64,000 nt of DNA, taken from contig NZ_RCOS01000137.1 in the NCBI RefSeq assembly GCF_003947435.1, positions 1 to 64,000 of the forward strand, written 5' to 3'. The stretch is from Candidatus Methanodesulfokora washburnensis (GTDB lineage Archaea; Korarchaeota; Korarchaeia; Korarchaeales; Korarchaeaceae). The notes beneath the pieces were generated by a model that was given only the letters and a program-made list of their open reading frames with translations, did not search any database and was not told the origin of the DNA. The position numbers and the translations under genes are program-made. This document shows positions 62,096 to 64,000 of the stretch, piece by piece. Each line of letters begins with the position of its first letter. The first letter of the stretch is position 1.

Positions 62096-62115
62096 GTTAA
62101 AAAAGTAGCTTTTTT
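62096..62115 (-). promoter_or_regulatory. Palindrome in the RACo promoter
   Basis: The plus strand reads GTTAAAAAAGTAGCTTTTTT, 18 of 20 identical to the mcrB element (51633-51652), with G:C replaced by A:T at paired positions. TTTTTTAAC on the minus strand lies about 30 bases before the RACo ATG, the spacing of an archaeal TATA box, so a regulator bound here could directly control transcription. Confidence 0.55.
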
Positions 62116-62154
62116 TGGTATATTGATAATATTTCCAAAAATAGGCTAATGCTC

Positions 62155-63168
62155 TCACTTGATGATATACTTTTGAGCTTCTTCTCTGGAGAAGGGCTCT
62201 GCTTCTATGAGTTCATCGAAGCCATTTTTGCTCCAATACCTCACTTTAGCCTTTTCTCCTCGTGGAACTTTGGAATATGAGGCTATAATCGAGGCTGCTT
62301 TTTTCAAGTAATCCTCCTTTAAAACACCAAGATAGACGCCGATAGGCCCCTTAAGCCCAACTACATTGAAGATAATGTCATCTCCTCCTATAAGCTCGAT
62401 TATTTTTCTATTTTCATTTTCATTTCTTCCTATGACTATCTTGCAGTCATTTTCTAGGCGAAAATGTCTGCCCAGCTTGAGAAGCAAGAAATCCTTTAAA
62501 GTGAAATCAGGGTTGTATTTCCTCATGTCATTGAATCTTCTTGCAAACGCAGGATCTGTTAAAATGCAACCACCGGCAGGCTGAAGAAAGGAGGATATAC
62601 CGAGGTTCCTTGCAAGCTCTAGCTGTCTTTTCCTGCTCCTCCCTCTTATGTCCAGAAGATCCTCGGTTATTGCTCTAGTCATAAGGCTTCCCTTTCTGGA
62701 TATTGATGAGGGAAGCAGAGCGTATGAAGTAATAATGAAGAACGTTAAAAAGCTGAATATAAAAATTAGGTTCGTGAACATCCTTGATGATTATCTGCCA
62801 CTTCTAAAAAATCCAAAATATGGATTTGGAAGTGCTGTGAACCCGTGCATTGACTGCAAGATCCTGATGCTGAAAATAGCAAAGAAGGTCATGGAGGAGG
62901 AAGGAGCTGACTTCGTAGTTACAGGGGATGTTGTGGATGAGAGGCCCTTCTCTCAAAGAAGAAGGGTACTCAGCATTGTGGATAGAGAAGCTGGAGTTGA
63001 GGGGCTAGTTCTCAGACCCCTCTCCGGAAAGCTTCTGCCTCCCACAGTTCCGGAGAAAGCTGGCCTGATAAGGAGGTCCACTCCTACACGCCTCATGATG
63101 TGCAGAGCTAGGGTACTGTCCAGTCCTCCTGAATAGAGGACAATCCCTTTTGCCTTCTTCTGCATCAC
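62155..63168 (-). pseudogene. PP-loop ATPase (ThiI/MnmA-like sulfur-transfer type), broken by an internal inversion
   Basis: Three pieces of one protein are seen. Minus strand 63168-63076 encodes the N-terminus with PP-loop LYSGGLDSTLALH (31 codons). Plus strand 62666-63070 encodes the middle (NPCIDCKILMLKIAKK, FVVTGDVVDERPFSQRRR, VLRPLSGKLLPPTVPEKAGL; 135 codons). Minus strand 62667-62155 encodes the C-terminus (TEDLLDIRGRSRKRQLELA, PAGGCILTDPAFARRF; 170 codons). Turning the middle piece around restores one 336-residue frame with no stop. Relatives thiolate tRNA or similar acceptors using the CxxC. As it stands the gene cannot make the full protein. Confidence 0.8.
62666..63075 (+). other. 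Inverted DNA segment within the PP-loop gene
   Basis: The coding piece at 62666-63070 is exactly 405 bases (135 codons) and lies opposite to its flanks. The deduced ancestral junctions share GTTAT / ATAAC in inverted orientation. The left junction is clean; the right junction carries about three extra bases (within 63071-63075). No recombinase gene is in the window. Confidence 0.75.
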
Positions 63169-63241
63169 CTTATCAACTAGTAAGATCTATAAATCTTACC
63201 GGAGATTGACTAAATTTTTAAAAAGGATAAGTCAGCTTCCT

Positions 63242-63568
63242 ATGACCACGACATTTACAATTACATTCGAGAGGAAATGCTTTTCCCGCATTACGGCAGA
63301 GCTTGAGCGGAATGATCAGATAAGAATCAGCATAGCATCCACATGCCCTTCCGCCGAGCTTTTGGGTAAAAGGATAAATAAGATCAAGAAAAAGGATCTA
63401 TTGAAGCCGATTCATGAAAACCCGGTATGTATAACAGCAAGCGATATGGTGTGCACGGCTTGCGTCATACCTTTAGTCATAGTGAATGCCTGCTGGGTCG
63501 AGACAAAGCTGATCCCGAGAAGTATGTTCGAACAACATTCAACTATAACAATAAAATTTGAATCTTGA
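63242..63568 (+). CDS. Small Cys-rich protein, DUF6951-like, copy 2
   Basis: About 108 residues from ATG 63242 (the frame opens earlier at TTG 63206 but the paralogue begins near here). It shares STCPSAELLGKRINKI, KPIHENPVCITASDMVCTACVIP and NACWVETKLIP with the protein at 59739; the two are about one third identical by eye. Cysteines in STCP, VCTAC and NACW are common to both and could hold a metal. Function unknown. Confidence 0.55.
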   Translation: MTTTFTITFERKCFSRITAELERNDQIRISIASTCPSAELLGKRINKIKKKDLLKPIHENPVCITASDMVCTACVIPLVIVNACWVETKLIPRSMFEQHSTITIKFES

Positions 63569-63764
63569 CTTTATGAATTTATTAATTATATTCAAGTCTT
63601 TCCAGCTCCTACGTTGCCCTCCTAGGCACACGCCCCAGAGAAAGTCGTGGTAAACTTATTTCTTCGCAGATAAAGGATGAATCTCGCTAATAGCGTGCAA
63701 AAATAAGACAAATTGTAGAGAGGCCTCCTGGTTTCTTTTTGTAACAGAAATTTTTTAAGTATAG

Positions 63765-63785
63765 CACCCTTTATAATAAGGGGTG
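63765..63785 (+). promoter_or_regulatory. Near-perfect palindrome at the last gene start
   Basis: CACCCTTTAT and ATAAGGGGTG flank one A, with one mismatch, ending four bases before the ATG at 63790. A TATA-like TTTTTTAAG lies at about 63751-63759. The half-site CACCCTTTA is the same as in the outer arm before btuF (28598-28607). Confidence 0.5.
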
Positions 63786-63789
63786 TAAC

Positions 63790-64000
63790 ATGACTATTAT
63801 TGACGAAGTTATACGACTTAAAGGAGATATCGGGAGAATTCCTGTTGCTCCAGTAATAACATCAAGGAGGGAGCTGTTCGAAGACCTTATAAGAAATAAC
63901 AGGAGCAAATTAGAGGGGTTTGATGGATTTTTGCTCCATCCAGCAGTTTTCGATTCAGGATGGGTTTATTTGCCTTCTAAGCCCTCGCTTCAGGAGCCAA
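63790..64000 (+). CDS. Unidentified protein, N-terminal part (runs off the window)
   Basis: Seventy codons from ATG 63790: MTIIDEVIRLKGDIGRIPV, then SRRELFEDLIRNNRSKLEGF and LLHPAVFDSGWVYLPSKPS. I do not recognise the family from this part. The codon use and the regulatory palindrome just upstream suggest a real, regulated gene. Confidence 0.55.
   Translation, partial: MTIIDEVIRLKGDIGRIPVAPVITSRRELFEDLIRNNRSKLEGFDGFLLHPAVFDSGWVYLPSKPSLQEP

Noticed and set aside
62648-63136. Plus-strand frame of 162 codons as an independent gene
   Set aside because: Its central 135 codons are the missing middle of the flanking minus-strand PP-loop gene; both ends are antisense of the other fragments.
1-64000. 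tRNA, rRNA or CRISPR arrays
   Set aside because: No T-loop/anticodon arrangement, rRNA stretch or regularly spaced repeat was recognised on reading; weak tRNAs with introns could be missed by eye.

Overview
The window (A+T-rich, SD-led and leaderless archaeal-type promoters, many overlapping ATGA starts) comes from an archaeon carrying methyl-coenzyme M reductase (MCR). Nearly all of it is devoted to making, modifying, activating and feeding MCR. The methyl supply visible here is corrinoid methyltransferases. No Mtr complex and no C1-reduction genes are in view, and the heterodisulfide reductase-type genes are HdrD-like proteins, one of them paired with a GlcD-like flavoprotein. This fits a methylotrophic (H2-dependent or similar) methanogen of a TACK-type lineage such as Korarchaeia, Methanomethylicia or Nezhaarchaeia better than a classical euryarchaeon, but lineage cannot be fixed without a tree.

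Layout. 1-0.5 kb: metal uptake protein and DtxR-type regulator. 0.65-3.2 kb: sulfonate/taurine-type ABC importer. 3.4-10.1 kb: component A2 (AtwA) divergent from a methanogenesis-marker operon (MMP3, fused MMP6-MMP5, MMP15, MMP17, MMP7). 10.1-12.8 kb: CfbC and the TfuA/YcaO pair for McrA thioglycine. 13.1-17.4 kb: MtaA-like methyltransferase, radical SAM protein, first MMP11, DUF2117. 17.8-24.4 kb: HdrD-like protein, a decayed ADP-ribosylglycohydrolase, B12-radical SAM protein, second MMP11, MMP4/MtxX, a small membrane protein and a Rossmann protein. 24.7-36.7 kb: corrinoid salvage and import (CbiZ, CobD, CbiB, CobZ, BtuFCD, AsnB-like, DUF71, CobT, CobS, CobY). 36.8-40.8 kb: CfbE, CfbD, CfbB for F430. 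40.9-46.7 kb: MMP2, NifB-like protein, DUF169, HdrD/GlcD pair, CfbA. 46.7-54.8 kb: mcrBDCGA preceded by a second AtwA, MMP8 and a flavoprotein. 55.5-64 kb: methyltransferase set (MtaA, corrinoid protein, URO-D methyltransferase), RACo-type corrinoid activator, small Cys-rich proteins, and a PP-loop gene broken by an internal inversion.

How it works together. BtuFCD, CbiZ and the late Cob enzymes supply cobamide to the corrinoid protein. RACo keeps its cobalt reduced. URO-D methyltransferases move methyl groups to the corrinoid and on to coenzyme M. CfbA-E build F430. YcaO/TfuA and radical SAM proteins modify McrA. AtwA plus the MMP set and McrC reductively activate MCR. HdrD-like proteins recycle the heterodisulfide. 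A NifB-like radical SAM protein in the same island is notable because the MCR activation machinery has been reported to carry nitrogenase-type clusters.

The most unusual observations are: a 405-bp in-frame inversion inside a PP-loop gene; one 20-bp palindrome in front of both mcrB and RACo whose differences are compensatory; a two-gene AsnB/DUF71 cassette between direct repeats that carry the cobT ribosome-binding site and start; a duplicated promoter that points to an ATA start codon; and Met in place of the S-methylcysteine of McrA.
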